47,060 nucleotides of DNA. Source: Pseudofrankia coriaricola. GTDB taxonomy: Bacteria; Actinomycetota; Actinomycetes; Frankiales; Frankiaceae. The notes under the pieces were generated by a model, which was given only the letters and a program-made list of their open reading frames with translations, had not been told where the DNA came from and did no database searches. The translations under genes were made by a program, and so were the position numbers. This document shows, piece after piece, positions 8,996 through 17,910 of the stretch (its first letter is position 1; each line of letters opens with the position of its first letter). The stretch is taken from contig NZ_MBLO01000046.1 of the NCBI RefSeq assembly GCF_001854805.1, positions 1-47,060 of the forward strand, written 5' to 3'.

Positions 8996-10200
8996 GCCGC
9001 CACCCCCGGCCAGGGGCGGGCCAGGCGCCGCAGCCGCTCACTGTCGACCTTCGCATAGATCGCGGTCGTGCACGGACGCCGATGGCGCAGCACCTGGCCG
9101 ATCTCGGTCAGGGACCCACCCGCGCCGAGCATGGCCGTGGCCGCACAGTGCCGCAGCCGATGAGCATGGATGGGCCCAAGCCCGCAGCGGCCCGCGGCGA
9201 TCGCCACCACCGTGGTGACCCCGGTCGAGGTCAGCGCCTGGTGCGGGGCCTGCGCCCGGACGAAGACCGTCCGGTCCTGGGCGGTGTCGGGGCGGGCGCG
9301 ACGCAGATAGTCCACGATCCCCTGCCCGACATCGGCCGGCAGGGGAAGCCGGTCCTGACGGTTGCCCTTGCCCCGCACCGTGATCTCGCCGTGGCGCCAG
9401 TCGATGTCGGCCAACCCGAGGTGCGCGACCTCCCCAGCCCGAAGCCCCAGCCGGGACAACAGCAACAGGATCGCGTAGTCCCGGCATCCCGTCGCGGTGG
9501 ACCGTTCACAGGAGGCCAGCAACGCCGTGACCTGCCCCGGTTCCAACGCCTGGGGCAGCCCGGCCAGCTTCCAGGAAGCCACCGACGGCACCGGCACCGG
9601 ACGATCCAGAACGCCGTCGACATGCAAGAACCGCAGCAAAGACCGCAGCGCGGTCACCATCCGGCCCACCGACCGTGGCCATGCGGCACCCCAGGACACC
9701 ACGAACGCGCTCACCACGGCCGCGTCCAGATGCTCCAGGTCCAGCTGCCCGTCAGCCTGCGAACATTCGGCCAGGAACAGCCGCGCCAGTCGCATGTTCA
9801 ACTCGGCCGTGGAGGCCGCCAGGCCCCGTTGGGTGACCAGATAATCCCGAAACCGGGTCAGCAACCGTTCCGCCGGCGTCGTCGGGGCCGCCGGCTCCGC
9901 GCACGCGACCACCCCCAGCCGCCGCAGATAGTCCAGCAGCGGCCGCACCGATCGGCGCGTCAGCGAGTTGGTATAGCCAGCCGCACGGCGCGCGGCGAAG
10001 TACGCATCCACCGTCTCCGGCGTCAACGCGGACACCGCCAGGCCCTCTCCGACCATCCAGCGACTCAGGTGCGCCGCCAACCGCACCTGCCCCGCCGCCG
10101 ACAGCGGCGTGTACCCCAACCGCTCCAACTCACCCCGGAACCCCGCGGCATACGGCCCCAGCGGGCCACACACCCGGGCCCACGACGGCTTGACCATCAT
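8992..10200 (-). CDS. RitA-like tyrosine recombinase (402 aa)
   Basis: First gene of the outer trio and apparently intact. Core-binding region to about residue 200; catalytic domain with R254 (LGLRAGEV), K279 (VRGKGNRQDR), H347/R350 (HAHRLRH), H373 (VLRHRRP) and Y382 (TAIYAKVD). A strong AGGAG lies close to the ATG. The gene is the closest to the palindrome-bearing right end of the element, as expected for the promoter-proximal gene. It may still bind or cut DNA, but its B and C partners from the same trio are broken or absent. Confidence 0.88.
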   Translation of the reverse strand: MMVKPSWARVCGPLGPYAAGFRGELERLGYTPLSAAGQVRLAAHLSRWMVGEGLAVSALTPETVDAYFAARRAAGYTNSLTRRSVRPLLDYLRRLGVVACAEPAAPTTPAERLLTRFRDYLVTQRGLAASTAELNMRLARLFLAECSQADGQLDLEHLDAAVVSAFVVSWGAAWPRSVGRMVTALRSLLRFLHVDGVLDRPVPVPSVASWKLAGLPQALEPGQVTALLASCERSTATGCRDYAILLLLSRLGLRAGEVAHLGLADIDWRHGEITVRGKGNRQDRLPLPADVGQGIVDYLRRARPDTAQDRTVFVRAQAPHQALTSTGVTTVVAIAAGRCGLGPIHAHRLRHCAATAMLGAGGSLTEIGQVLRHRRPCTTAIYAKVDSERLRRLARPWPGVAA

Positions 10201-10272
10201 CTTCTCCTCTCGTCAGGACCGACCCGACAGAGAAGATGATCATCTTGATGATGGCAGGTGTCACCCCAGCGG

Positions 10273-10839
10273 TTACGCCGACATCCCGCCGCCGGGAGCC
10301 GCCACCACCAGCGGCTTCCGACCCAAGGTCGGCATAACCCCGAGGTTGGCATAAGAGGCCTTATGCCGACGTCGGCATAAGACCTCGCTCATGGTGCCCT
10401 TCAACCCGAGCAGCAGCCGGTCGTTGTACTCATCCGGATCGTAGACCCCGTCGGTGTCGGCCAGCAGGACTCCCGCCAGCGAGCACAGCTCGACCAGCTG
10501 GTGCCAGTCACGTCCAGCGCGGGCCAGCCGCGACATCTCCAGCCCCACCACCAGGCCCACATGCCCCATGCTGATCTCGGTAACCAGGCGGGCGAACCCC
10601 GGCCGCTCGACCACCCCGGCCGCCGAACGCCCCAGATCCTCGTCGATCACCAGCACCCGCGACGACGACCACCCCAGCGCCACCGCCCGCTCGACCAGCC
10701 CGTACTGCAACCGGGTCGACTCGCCGTGATCGAGCACCTGCTGACGGGAGGACTGGCGCACATACACCACCGCCAGGCGATCCCGATGCCGGCCCTGGAC
10801 CTTCCCGATCTCACGCTCACACAGCAGCATCGACGTCAC
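10273..10839 (-). pseudogene. Large serine recombinase, truncated N-terminal domain
   Basis: The resolvase-type catalytic domain is clear: VVYVRQSSRQQVLDHGES with the Ser nucleophile, LVIDEDLGRSAAG, ERPGFARLV and GLEMSRLARAGRDWHQLVELC. Homology stops after LKGTMSE near 10390, where the RIT end begins; the rest to the stop is read through RIT terminal repeats. Full-length relatives are several hundred residues longer with DNA-binding and zinc domains, so this is a remnant. It starts inside a small upstream gene, the usual arrangement for this recombinase type. Confidence 0.82.
10327..10384. repeat. GGCATAA repeats with a 20-bp palindrome at the RIT right end
   Basis: TTATGCCGACGTCGGCATAA at 10361-10380 is a perfect palindrome. 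GGTTGGCATAAG (10344-10355) and GGTCGGCATAACC (10327-10339) are direct copies of the same half-site. Related half-sites occur at the left end of the composite. This looks like the recombinase-binding end of a RIT element. Confidence 0.75.
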
Positions 10840-10951
10840 CGCCGTCCCGCCCGCCGCTGCCGACCGCCCGACCCGCCAGCCGCTCCACCAGCACGATCAG
10901 GACTGCGACTGCCTCCCGCCGGCTCGGCTCCGGCAGCAGCGCCCACGGCAT
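10817..10951 (-). CDS. Small protein preceding a serine recombinase (44 aa)
   Basis: MPWALLPEPSRREAVAVLIV resembles the short conserved proteins that sit just upstream of serine recombinase genes in actinobacterial and rhizobial elements (a Pro-Glu-x-S-R-x-x-A-V-x-x-L motif). It overlaps the recombinase start by 23 nt. Role unknown, presumably an accessory factor. The frame is open further upstream, so the true start could be earlier. Confidence 0.5.
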   Translation of the reverse strand: MPWALLPEPSRREAVAVLIVLVERLAGRAVGSGGRDGGDVDAAV

Positions 10952-11107
10952 GCCCGCCGGGATCTGGGGAGGCCGTCTGATCCGGTGCCGTCCACAACGC
11001 ACCGCCTTCACACCGCTCACGGGCCCGTAGCTGATCGACCACTTCGACCAGCCGCAGCAACCCCTCCCCACCGATAATCGGCGCGTCAGCGCCACCCTGT
11101 CCAACTC

Positions 11108-11222
11108 TCCCTGCACCGCGGCAAGCCGACTGAGGGCGTCTGGTCCCAGCTCAAACGCACCACCCTGCCGAATCTCGCCGCCCGCAACCTCGACCAGGTC
11201 CTGCGGACCGTCAAACACGTGT
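11108..11222 (+). pseudogene. IS630-family transposase fragment
   Basis: The plus strand encodes KPTEGVWSQLKR and NLAARNLDQVLRTVKHV, the C-terminal block of IS630/DDE_3 transposases (N-P-x-E-G-x-W-S-x-L-K). The rest of the gene is not recognisable upstream, and the following rve-type IS begins within about 30 bp. Confidence 0.65.
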
Positions 11223-11249
11223 GGGGTTCCAGAACTCGGCCACCGGCGT

Positions 11250-12376
11250 TGAGCTGGGCTTTTATGCGGCTCGTTCGTACTCGCCGATCAGGCCGCCCAG
11301 GACGGGCCGGCGCTTGATCCGTTCCTTGGTCAGGTCGGCGATGGGGTGGTCGCGTGGTGGTGGCCGGGGATCGCGGCTGCGGTGGGGTCGTCGTCCGTTG
11401 TAGTGCCGCAGGTATTCGGCCAGGACGGCCCGCAGGTGCCGTTCGCTGAAGATCAGGAGGCGGTCGGTGACCTCGGCCCGGACGGTGCGGACGAACCGTT
11501 CCGCGTAGGCGTTTGCTCGGGGAGCTTGAGGCGGGATCTTGACCGCGGTGATGCCCGCGTCGGCGAGGACTGCGTCAAACGAGGCGGTGAACTGCCCGGC
11601 GCGGTCGCGGACCAGGAACCGGAACTCCGCCGCCCGATCTCCGAGATCCATGAGGGCGTTGCGGATCTGCTGGGTGGTCCAGGCTCGGTCTGGGTGGGCG
11701 GTGACGTCGACGAGGTGGACGTAGCGGGTGCCGACCTCCATGACGAAGAAGCAGTATAGACGGCGCAGCGTCACGGCGCAGTCCACGTGGAAGAAGTCAA
11801 CGGCCAGCAGGGTCGAGGCTTGGGTGCGCAGGAACTGCCGCCACGTCGCGTCGGTCTGACGTTGAGGTGCTGGGGGGAGCGCGAGGGACTTCAGGACGCG
11901 GGGGATCGTGGACGCGCTGACCCGGTGGCCGAGCTTGCGCAGCTCGCCCTGGATCCTCTTGTATCCCCACGTCTTGTTGTCGGTGGCGAGCCGTTCGATG
12001 AGGGCCGCGATCTCCGCGTTGACAGGCGGTCGTCCGGTCCGGTGGGGGTAGGTCCACTTCCTGGTGACCAGGCGGCGGTGCCACCGTAGGACGGTGCCGG
12101 GGGTGACTAGTCGGTGCATCCGCAGTCGCCTCGGTAGGCGTCGGATCAGCGCGGCGAGCACGGCGCGGTCGGCCCAGTCCCACCGGGCCTTGGGTTGGGT
12201 GCGGCGTAGCACCGCGATCTCGTGCCGCAGCACGAGTAGCTCGATGTCCTTCGACGCCGACGAGCGACCGAGCAACACCAGCCAGCCACAGACCCGAATG
12301 AAGATCAGGTAGAGCAGGCGTACGGACATAGCTGACTATCATGCCGACGGCCTGGCCGTCGCATCGTCCCAGCTCA
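11250..12376 (-). mobile_element. Insertion sequence with rve-type transposase
   Basis: The single transposase gene fills the element. The only end candidates I find are TGAGCTGGG at 11250-11258 and its complement CCCAGCTCA at 12368-12376; they flank the gene at sensible distances but are short and no target duplication is evident, so the boundaries are approximate. Confidence 0.5.
11262..12329 (-). CDS. Integrase-core (rve, DDE) transposase (355 aa)
   Basis: A single-frame transposase of the integrase-core type. An N-terminal hydrophobic stretch and ELLVLRHEIAVLRRTQPK precede an HTH-like region (GRPPVNAEIAALIERL, WGYKRIQGELRKLGH), then the rve domain with D (LLAVDFFHVDC), D (LVRDRAGQF) and E (ANAYAERFVRTVRAEV), ending with YLRHYNGRRPHRS. 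This architecture is widespread in actinobacterial IS3/IS481-like elements. No frameshift or stop; probably intact. Confidence 0.88.
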   Translation of the reverse strand: MSVRLLYLIFIRVCGWLVLLGRSSASKDIELLVLRHEIAVLRRTQPKARWDWADRAVLAALIRRLPRRLRMHRLVTPGTVLRWHRRLVTRKWTYPHRTGRPPVNAEIAALIERLATDNKTWGYKRIQGELRKLGHRVSASTIPRVLKSLALPPAPQRQTDATWRQFLRTQASTLLAVDFFHVDCAVTLRRLYCFFVMEVGTRYVHLVDVTAHPDRAWTTQQIRNALMDLGDRAAEFRFLVRDRAGQFTASFDAVLADAGITAVKIPPQAPRANAYAERFVRTVRAEVTDRLLIFSERHLRAVLAEYLRHYNGRRPHRSRDPRPPPRDHPIADLTKERIKRRPVLGGLIGEYERAA

Positions 12377-13176
12377 CAGGCCCAGGCCGACTTCTCGCAC
12401 CCCACAGGCTGTTCGCCGCGGGACGCCTGTTCGCCATCCCCCAACATCACCAGCACGACGCGGTCGTGGACCTCGTCGAGTCCGTCGATGAGAAGGCCCA
12501 CAGCCGTCTCGCCGCCGCCGTGCCGGTCGGGCCCCGGCTCGCCCTTGAGATCGTCGAGGATGGCATGGCCCGCTCCCTGCCGCGATGGCGCGACCGGCTG
12601 ATCAAGCACGGCCTCCGAGTGCTGGACGAGCCGCCCGCGGCGGATATTTCAATCATCACTCGTGGACTGGTCCGTTTCGCCGACACCGGCGACGACCAGC
12701 GCCAGCTGGTCGCCGAGGCGCTGCGCGATGCCCTCGGCGGCCACCCGGTCAGCCGCGCCACAGCGGCGAAGGTCCAGGAACTGATCCCAGCAATCGCCCG
12801 CGAAGTGGGAGCCCGCCCCGACGTGCTTGGGCTCAGGCACGTGCGCAGGCGACCCGACGTCCCCTTTCCACCCAACCTGGCAGCAGCCTGGGACGACTTC
12901 GACGAAGAGATCACCACCTTCCCTGCCTCCGCCACGACATCTGCCGTCCTGCTACCCGCGGCCGATGCTCTTCGCCAGATCGCGAAGCAGGGATCTGCCG
13001 ACGAATCCGCCATCGACGCGATCATCATGGCGCTCGATGACTCCAAAACAGCCGAGGAACTGGCCTCGGCACTGACCCACGTAGTTCCGAATGCGGCCTC
13101 GCTCACGCGAATTCTGCGCGACGCAGTCCTCCCAATTCTGCACCGCAGGCCGATCGGCGCAGAACTCCACTCCTGA
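12377..13176 (+). pseudogene. C-terminal part of a hypothetical gene cut by the rve-type IS
   Basis: The frame is continuous with protein-like composition from the IS edge (RLLAPHRLFAAGRLFAIPQ) through to the stop, but no start with a ribosome binding site exists near its 5' edge; the first usable codon, GTG at 12466, lies inside the conserved-looking stretch. It is helical and mildly acidic, with GMARSLPRWRDRLIKHGLRV and a C-terminal set of Ala-rich helices. No family recognised. The 5' portion was presumably lost when the IS arrived. Confidence 0.5.
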
Positions 13177-13474
13177 CCACCAAGAAACCTGTCTCACCTC
13201 TACGCTGCGAGGCCATTCGCCAACAACACCGGACTGGCAGCGGTTCGCCTCCCAAAGGCACTCTCATCCAGCCCCGGTCCCATCGAACGAGGACCGGACG
13301 CAGGCGAGTTCATGATCAATCCTCGTGGCCGCGACTGCCCTGACCAGCGCGGATGGGGTTTTCGGCACGCACAGGGTGCATGCCCGTCCTCTCGATTCGG
13401 GTATGGAACGACCCTCCAGCGGCGGGCACACGGACCGCGGCTGGCGCTCCTGCGGCTATCGGTATGCTCGCTCG
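13177..13474. other. Intergenic stretch, nothing recognised
   Basis: About 300 bp between the truncated gene and the LRR-like gene. I see no promoter, terminator or small gene I can support. Confidence 0.4.
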
Positions 13475-14275
13475 ATGGGGACGGATGAGGTCCTGCCGCC
13501 GGTGTCTCCGGATCGGCTCGCGAATGCGGTCGGGCCTATGTCGGCAGGCCCTAGCCGAGACCGGTGTCTATGCGTCGGCTACTCGGTCCAGACGCGGCCG
13601 GCGGCCGTCTCGTTTCACGACGAGGTGCAGGACACCAGGGCGGTGGGGTGGTTACGCCTGCTCGCGCTGATCGAGGAAGCGGCCGCGGATCGGCGGCCTG
13701 TGTTCACGCCCTTTGTGGAACTGAGCGCCGCCGAGCGGCGCCAGATCATCACACTGCCGACCACGATCGCGACGCTGACCTCGGTCGAGCACCTCGGGCT
13801 CTACGGGACCAACCTGGTACGGATCCCGCCCGAGATCGGGTCCATGGCCAGCCTCAAGAACTTCGACCCCTACACCTCGCACCGGTTGCACTGGTACCCG
13901 TACGAGCTCACGAGGTGCGTGCTGCTTGCCGACAGCAGGGTGAGTACCCGCGCCCTCTACGGCAATTTCAAGTTCCGGCCGCCCTTTCCGGCGCTGAGGC
14001 CGGTGACGGCCGCCAGGGACGTGGACCTCAGCGCGCTCGATCCCGGTGTGTGGGGCGCGGAGGCGGTGCGTAGTTGCAGCGTCTGCTACGGGCCGGTGGA
14101 CCGGGAACTGCGACAGGTGTGGATCTCTATCGCCGTCGGGACCGACGTGTTCCCTTTCCTAGTGAACGCGTGCTCGGCGGTTTGCGTGGCAGACCTACCG
14201 ACACCTGAGCACGGCTACATCCCCACGCCGCACACCGGCGGCCCGGACATCGCCCAGCCAGCCAGCTGGCGGTGA
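13475..14275 (+). CDS. Leucine-rich-repeat-like hypothetical protein (266 aa)
   Basis: The middle contains two LRR-like turns (LTSVEHLGLYGTNLVRIPPEI then GSMASLKNFDPY) spanning about residues 105-140. The C-terminal part has paired cysteines (SCSVCYGP, then NACSAVC about 35 residues later) and reads like a small metal-binding domain; the end is GYIPTPHTGGPDIAQP. This combination occurs in uncharacterised actinobacterial proteins. The ATG at 13475 is chosen because the upstream open frame lacks protein-like composition. No operon partner. Likely a protein-interaction role; function unknown. Confidence 0.6.
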   Translation: MGTDEVLPPVSPDRLANAVGPMSAGPSRDRCLCVGYSVQTRPAAVSFHDEVQDTRAVGWLRLLALIEEAAADRRPVFTPFVELSAAERRQIITLPTTIATLTSVEHLGLYGTNLVRIPPEIGSMASLKNFDPYTSHRLHWYPYELTRCVLLADSRVSTRALYGNFKFRPPFPALRPVTAARDVDLSALDPGVWGAEAVRSCSVCYGPVDRELRQVWISIAVGTDVFPFLVNACSAVCVADLPTPEHGYIPTPHTGGPDIAQPASWR

Positions 14276-14387
14276 GGGCCTGGTCAGAGCATCTGCGCGC
14301 AGGGACTCGCCGCCCAATGACACGCCATCCACACGCGCCTCGTATAGGCCTATATTCGCCACCGGCGACCGCTTGACTGCCATGACG
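14276..14387. other. Convergent intergenic gap
   Basis: Short gap between the convergent LRR-like and DUF262 genes. No clear terminator hairpin was found by eye. Confidence 0.3.
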
Positions 14388-16622
14388 TTAAGGACCGTTC
14401 GCGGTCCCGCTTACCGCCTGCAGATACTGACTTCGTACGGCGGCAAGCGTAGCCTTGGTACGTTCGACGGTCCAGAAGGTCCATCCGCTCCCAACCTCGT
14501 TGCCGGTGGCCCTGTTGGCTGCGGGGGTGGGTGTCGTGAATATCTCGCCCGACTCGATTCGGATCCGTCCGTCTTGCAACCACGTCGCCCGGTGCGCGAG
14601 TCCGTTGCGCCGTCCGATTAGGCGCTCGTCGGGTCGAATCATTCCCTCTCGGGCAATGTCTGCGAGGGTCGTCGTATGACGGGTCCGCGCCTTGTAGACG
14701 CCAATGCTCGCGCCGTTTTTGGTGTGGCCGGAGGGCTCCCTACTGGCAGGCATCGTTAGCCCAAGCTCCTCAGGGGACCACACCAGTTCGGCGATCGCCT
14801 GGTAGAGCCGGCCGCGGCTTTCAATGAAAGGACCGATCGGCTCTCCGGGTTGATAGGGCTGGAATTTGTCCGTCAGGTTGTGCTGAGCGACGAATTGGCG
14901 AAATACACGAGTACCCCTGCCCTTGACAGCATTCGGATGAAGCGAGGCTGCAAGCGAGTTTGACCTCTGATATGGGAGAAGTTTGTCCTCTAGGCGCAGG
15001 CCGCCGAGGCTGGCATTGTCAGCGCCATTTATCAGCACGAGGCCGCCGAGCATTCCCCGCTTCAACTGGATCTCCTCGTCCGGAGTCGCCTGGTCCGGGT
15101 AAACCCCCAGCTTCTTGGTAAAGAGGTGCTCAACCTCGAAGCGCCGTCGGTCTGCCTGAGCGGTGAGTAGCCGCTGCGCCTGTTCACCGCCGCCAACTCC
15201 TCTTTCCAGCCACGCAGTCAGCCGGGCGAGAAAATATAGAACGAATGCCCGGTTAGATCCTTCGCGGTAGCGCGCTTCCCGTACGTGCGAAAAATGCGGA
15301 TACCAGTCGGCCGCCGCCCTGCCGAGTACCCCACTTAGGTCGTCCTCAGTGCGAGACTCGCGCACTGCCGGCAGCAGGGCCGCCACGAGTTCGTGGACTT
15401 CGTCCCGGTTGTAGGGCAGGTCCCTCAGGCCCCGGGTAACTACAAACAGGTCGATGAAGTTGGCAACCAGCCTGGCTTTGCGCCACGTGGTCCCCTCTGA
15501 GTCTTCCGGTTGGAGGGCTGCGAGCGTGAGGTCGAACTGCCGCGGCATGTCGTTGTGACTGTTGAACCACACCGCCTCCAGCCCACCTTGGAGCTGGTCG
15601 ACTGCTCTTAGCAGCGTCGCGTAACGTCCGTGCAGAGGCTCAAGCCACTCGGTGAATAGTGCAGCCTGTTTTCCCCTTCTTTTGCTTGGCCAGATTGCGT
15701 TGGCGTGCGCGTGAAGCCATTCGTGCGGGGAATCCTCCTTAGCATGGTCGGATTCCGCCGAACGGTCGATATCAAAATAGCGAGCGCGAATTACTGTGCG
15801 AATGTAGTTTAGTGGCGCCTCTGAATCCGCCTGCAGCGAATTGACCATGCTCTGCCATCGCTGGTCGAGCTGTTCGGGGTCTTCATGGGCGTCGGTGAGC
15901 AGATAGTTTTTTAGATGGTCAAGCGGACCAAGATGACGCCCGCGATCATTCATCGCATTGAACATCTCCTTGCCCCGAACCGCGTCACCGGCATCGAGCT
16001 CAACAAACGAAACCCGGTCGAGCAGCCACCGCGCGAAATGCAGGAGAGCGTCTTGCCGAAGTTCCTCCGGCCAGCGAGCGAGAAGATGCGTTGATGCGCT
16101 CTGCACTCGCCGCAGGTCGGGAGAAGCGCCGTCCTCGCTGACCGGTCTACCGTCCAGAAGCTGGCCAAAATATGTCTCGTAGGGGCCAACGCGGACCGCA
16201 AACCGCCGGTCGCTCCGGTCGCCGCCGCGCACTAGCATACGTAGTTGCGCGTTTAGGCCTCTAGCCTCTTCCCGATGAACTGTTCTCCTGTTCAATATGA
16301 TCAACATCAGAAGAAGAGTTATGACCCGTTGTTGGCCGTCGGCCAGGTATGTTGCGCCATCCTTTTGGTAGGTGATGATGCAGCCCATGAAGTAGGGATC
16401 GTAATTCTCGACATCGTCCACGGTGTGCGCGAGGTCCCATTGCGGCTGGAACTTGGCCGTCAGGTCGTCAATGATTTTCTCCAGCTGCGGACGCTCCCAG
16501 ACGTAGCCACGCTGAAAGAAATCGAGATGATAGGATTTCCCGTTAAAAAGGTCGCGAACCGAAAGTTCCCGAGCTGAAACGAGAGGCTTCGCGGACCGTG
16601 GGGCTTGCACGATGCTCCTCAC
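14388..16622 (-). CDS. GmrSD-type DUF262/DUF1524 protein with C-terminal RAMA-like domain (744 aa)
   Basis: Residues about 18-260 are a DUF262 (GmrS/ParB-like nuclease) domain: FQRGYVWERPQLEKIIDDL (36-54), YFMGCIITY, the hallmark DGQQR (95-99) and FNAMNDRGRHLGPLDHLK (221-238). Residues 490-565 fit DUF1524 (GmrD, HNH-like): FEVEHLFTKKL with H499, then GMLGGLVLINGADNASLGG. The C-terminus (about 645-735) matches the RAMA pattern: TLADIAREGMIRPDERLIG, AHRATWLQDGRIRIESGEIF and GSGWTFWTVER. GmrSD enzymes cut modified DNA with NTP hydrolysis, and RAMA is predicted to sense modified bases, so a single-chain type IV restriction protein is likely. It follows an unknown gene by about 107 bp on the same strand. 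Start is GTG; GTG 12 nt downstream is an alternative. Confidence 0.85.
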   Translation of the reverse strand: MRSIVQAPRSAKPLVSARELSVRDLFNGKSYHLDFFQRGYVWERPQLEKIIDDLTAKFQPQWDLAHTVDDVENYDPYFMGCIITYQKDGATYLADGQQRVITLLLMLIILNRRTVHREEARGLNAQLRMLVRGGDRSDRRFAVRVGPYETYFGQLLDGRPVSEDGASPDLRRVQSASTHLLARWPEELRQDALLHFARWLLDRVSFVELDAGDAVRGKEMFNAMNDRGRHLGPLDHLKNYLLTDAHEDPEQLDQRWQSMVNSLQADSEAPLNYIRTVIRARYFDIDRSAESDHAKEDSPHEWLHAHANAIWPSKRRGKQAALFTEWLEPLHGRYATLLRAVDQLQGGLEAVWFNSHNDMPRQFDLTLAALQPEDSEGTTWRKARLVANFIDLFVVTRGLRDLPYNRDEVHELVAALLPAVRESRTEDDLSGVLGRAAADWYPHFSHVREARYREGSNRAFVLYFLARLTAWLERGVGGGEQAQRLLTAQADRRRFEVEHLFTKKLGVYPDQATPDEEIQLKRGMLGGLVLINGADNASLGGLRLEDKLLPYQRSNSLAASLHPNAVKGRGTRVFRQFVAQHNLTDKFQPYQPGEPIGPFIESRGRLYQAIAELVWSPEELGLTMPASREPSGHTKNGASIGVYKARTRHTTTLADIAREGMIRPDERLIGRRNGLAHRATWLQDGRIRIESGEIFTTPTPAANRATGNEVGSGWTFWTVERTKATLAAVRSQYLQAVSGTANGP

Positions 16623-16729
16623 CGCATCTTGGCACCGCGCCGAAGAATCGGCGCTATCGCCATACTCTTTTCTCCTGGACGCTTACTTGTCCAAGACGAA
16701 CCCGGACAGAAGCCGGAATCAAAAAAGGC

Positions 16730-17560
16730 TTAACCTGCGACCAGAGCTTTCGCAACTACGACCGATCGAGCGCCGCCCGTCCAGGAGTAACCTGGCCGCA
16801 CGACCCGGACCTCCTGCCCAGCGCGAGGACTGGTCGAGCCGTTGGGATCGTGTAGATCGCCATTGAACAGGACAATTTCACCGATATGACCGATTGGAGC
16901 GAGCCGTCGGCGGCTCGTCTCCTCCGCGAGCAAAGTCGCAATTTCCGGCGTCGAGCGCCCGTCGGCAGCGAGCATTGCGGCAGAGCCTGCGATATCCGCC
17001 ACGAGCGCTGCTTTCTCTTGCTCCCGTTGTTCTGTCCAGCCGATCTGGGCCTGCGGTCCTGCCGTCTCGGCCCGGGCGAGGCTATCCGCGATGTTGTCCA
17101 CGTGCGCCTGGATTAGCCAGGTCAGGCCCCGACGGCTCGCGTGCGCCGACAGCGCTTCTAGAGATAGTTTGGATGGCCCTGGTACGAGCGACCATTCATA
17201 CAGAGCCGGCTTTGGCTTGGAGATGTGAGGGTGCGTTCTGAAGAACGGCCTTAGACGGTTCCACTGTCGGTTCACGTCTTCGGGAGATATACCCACACCG
17301 ACTAGCGTCTCTCTAATCTCCTGAAGTCGTATGGGGCCACCAGAACATTTGATCAGCTCAACGAACGCACCGCCGGCGTCCTCTGCGAACTGCTTCGCAA
17401 GAGTCGAGTCATTCATCGAGACCTCGTCAGGGTAGGGATCATCGCGGTCGTCAGAGGAGGCTTGAAGACAGATGTCGCCGCTTGCATGGCCGGACCTCGT
17501 CCGATCGGCGATATGTACAACGACAGCAACATCTTTAACTGATTCTAGGCGGTCACTCAT
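16730..17560 (-). CDS. Hypothetical protein upstream of the DUF262 nuclease (276 aa)
   Basis: I do not recognise the whole protein. Residues about 50-130 are predicted helical with a winged-helix feel (FVELIKCSGGPIRLQEIRET). The C-terminal 60 residues (IGHIGEIVLFNGDLHDPNG, then VRVVRPGYSW and AKALV) resemble the beta-rich tail of actinobacterial GrpE-like exchange factors, where a phrase of the type HDP...VxVVRPGY recurs. It precedes the DUF262/RAMA gene on the same strand and may be its regulator or partner. An internal ATG at 17416 (Met49) has GAGG 5 nt upstream and may be the real start, giving a 228-aa protein. Confidence 0.6.
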   Translation of the reverse strand: MSDRLESVKDVAVVVHIADRTRSGHASGDICLQASSDDRDDPYPDEVSMNDSTLAKQFAEDAGGAFVELIKCSGGPIRLQEIRETLVGVGISPEDVNRQWNRLRPFFRTHPHISKPKPALYEWSLVPGPSKLSLEALSAHASRRGLTWLIQAHVDNIADSLARAETAGPQAQIGWTEQREQEKAALVADIAGSAAMLAADGRSTPEIATLLAEETSRRRLAPIGHIGEIVLFNGDLHDPNGSTSPRAGQEVRVVRPGYSWTGGARSVVVAKALVAG

Positions 17561-17910
17561 GCTGCGGCGGCATCTTCTCTCTCAGACTCGGCCGCGTTAG
17601 CGAATGACAGTAATATCCAGTATATCGACATTGCCCTACATAATGACTTTTGCGCCTTGCCCTGTTCGCGCAGGATGTTGCTGGATGCTCGCCGATGGTG
17701 AGGACGTGATGATGCCGGCGAGGCAGGCGGCCCGGGAGAGCGGACACCTCTCCCTTGGTTCCCGACGCCGTCTCTGGTGTCCCAGCCCCGCTCTACCGCT
17801 GCTGGACTACAGTAGAGATCATTCGCACGGCGGCGGCCCGGTTGTGGCTGCTGTCAAGGCCGACTGTCGTTTGGGGCGCGAGCGGGGTGGGTCCTGGTCA
17901 CGGCCCGCAG

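Larger units (their letters stand above)
5463..10384 (-). mobile_element. Composite of two RIT (recombinase-in-trio) elements
   Basis: Five minus-strand tyrosine-recombinase genes or parts lie head to tail with overlapping starts and stops, the layout of RIT elements (RitA-RitB-RitC). The order is A1, B1 (3' lost), A2 (5' lost), B2 (frameshifted), C2. The outer ends carry related GGCAT(A/T)A motifs: GGCATTAGGCGGAC, GGGTTATGTGTCC and GGTCCGCATAATCC on the left; GGTCGGCATAACC and the palindrome TTATGCCGACGTCGGCATAA on the right. The left end interrupts a tyrosine integrase and the right end a serine recombinase. Two insertions fused by a deletion explain this best; that history is inference. 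Confidence 0.7.
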
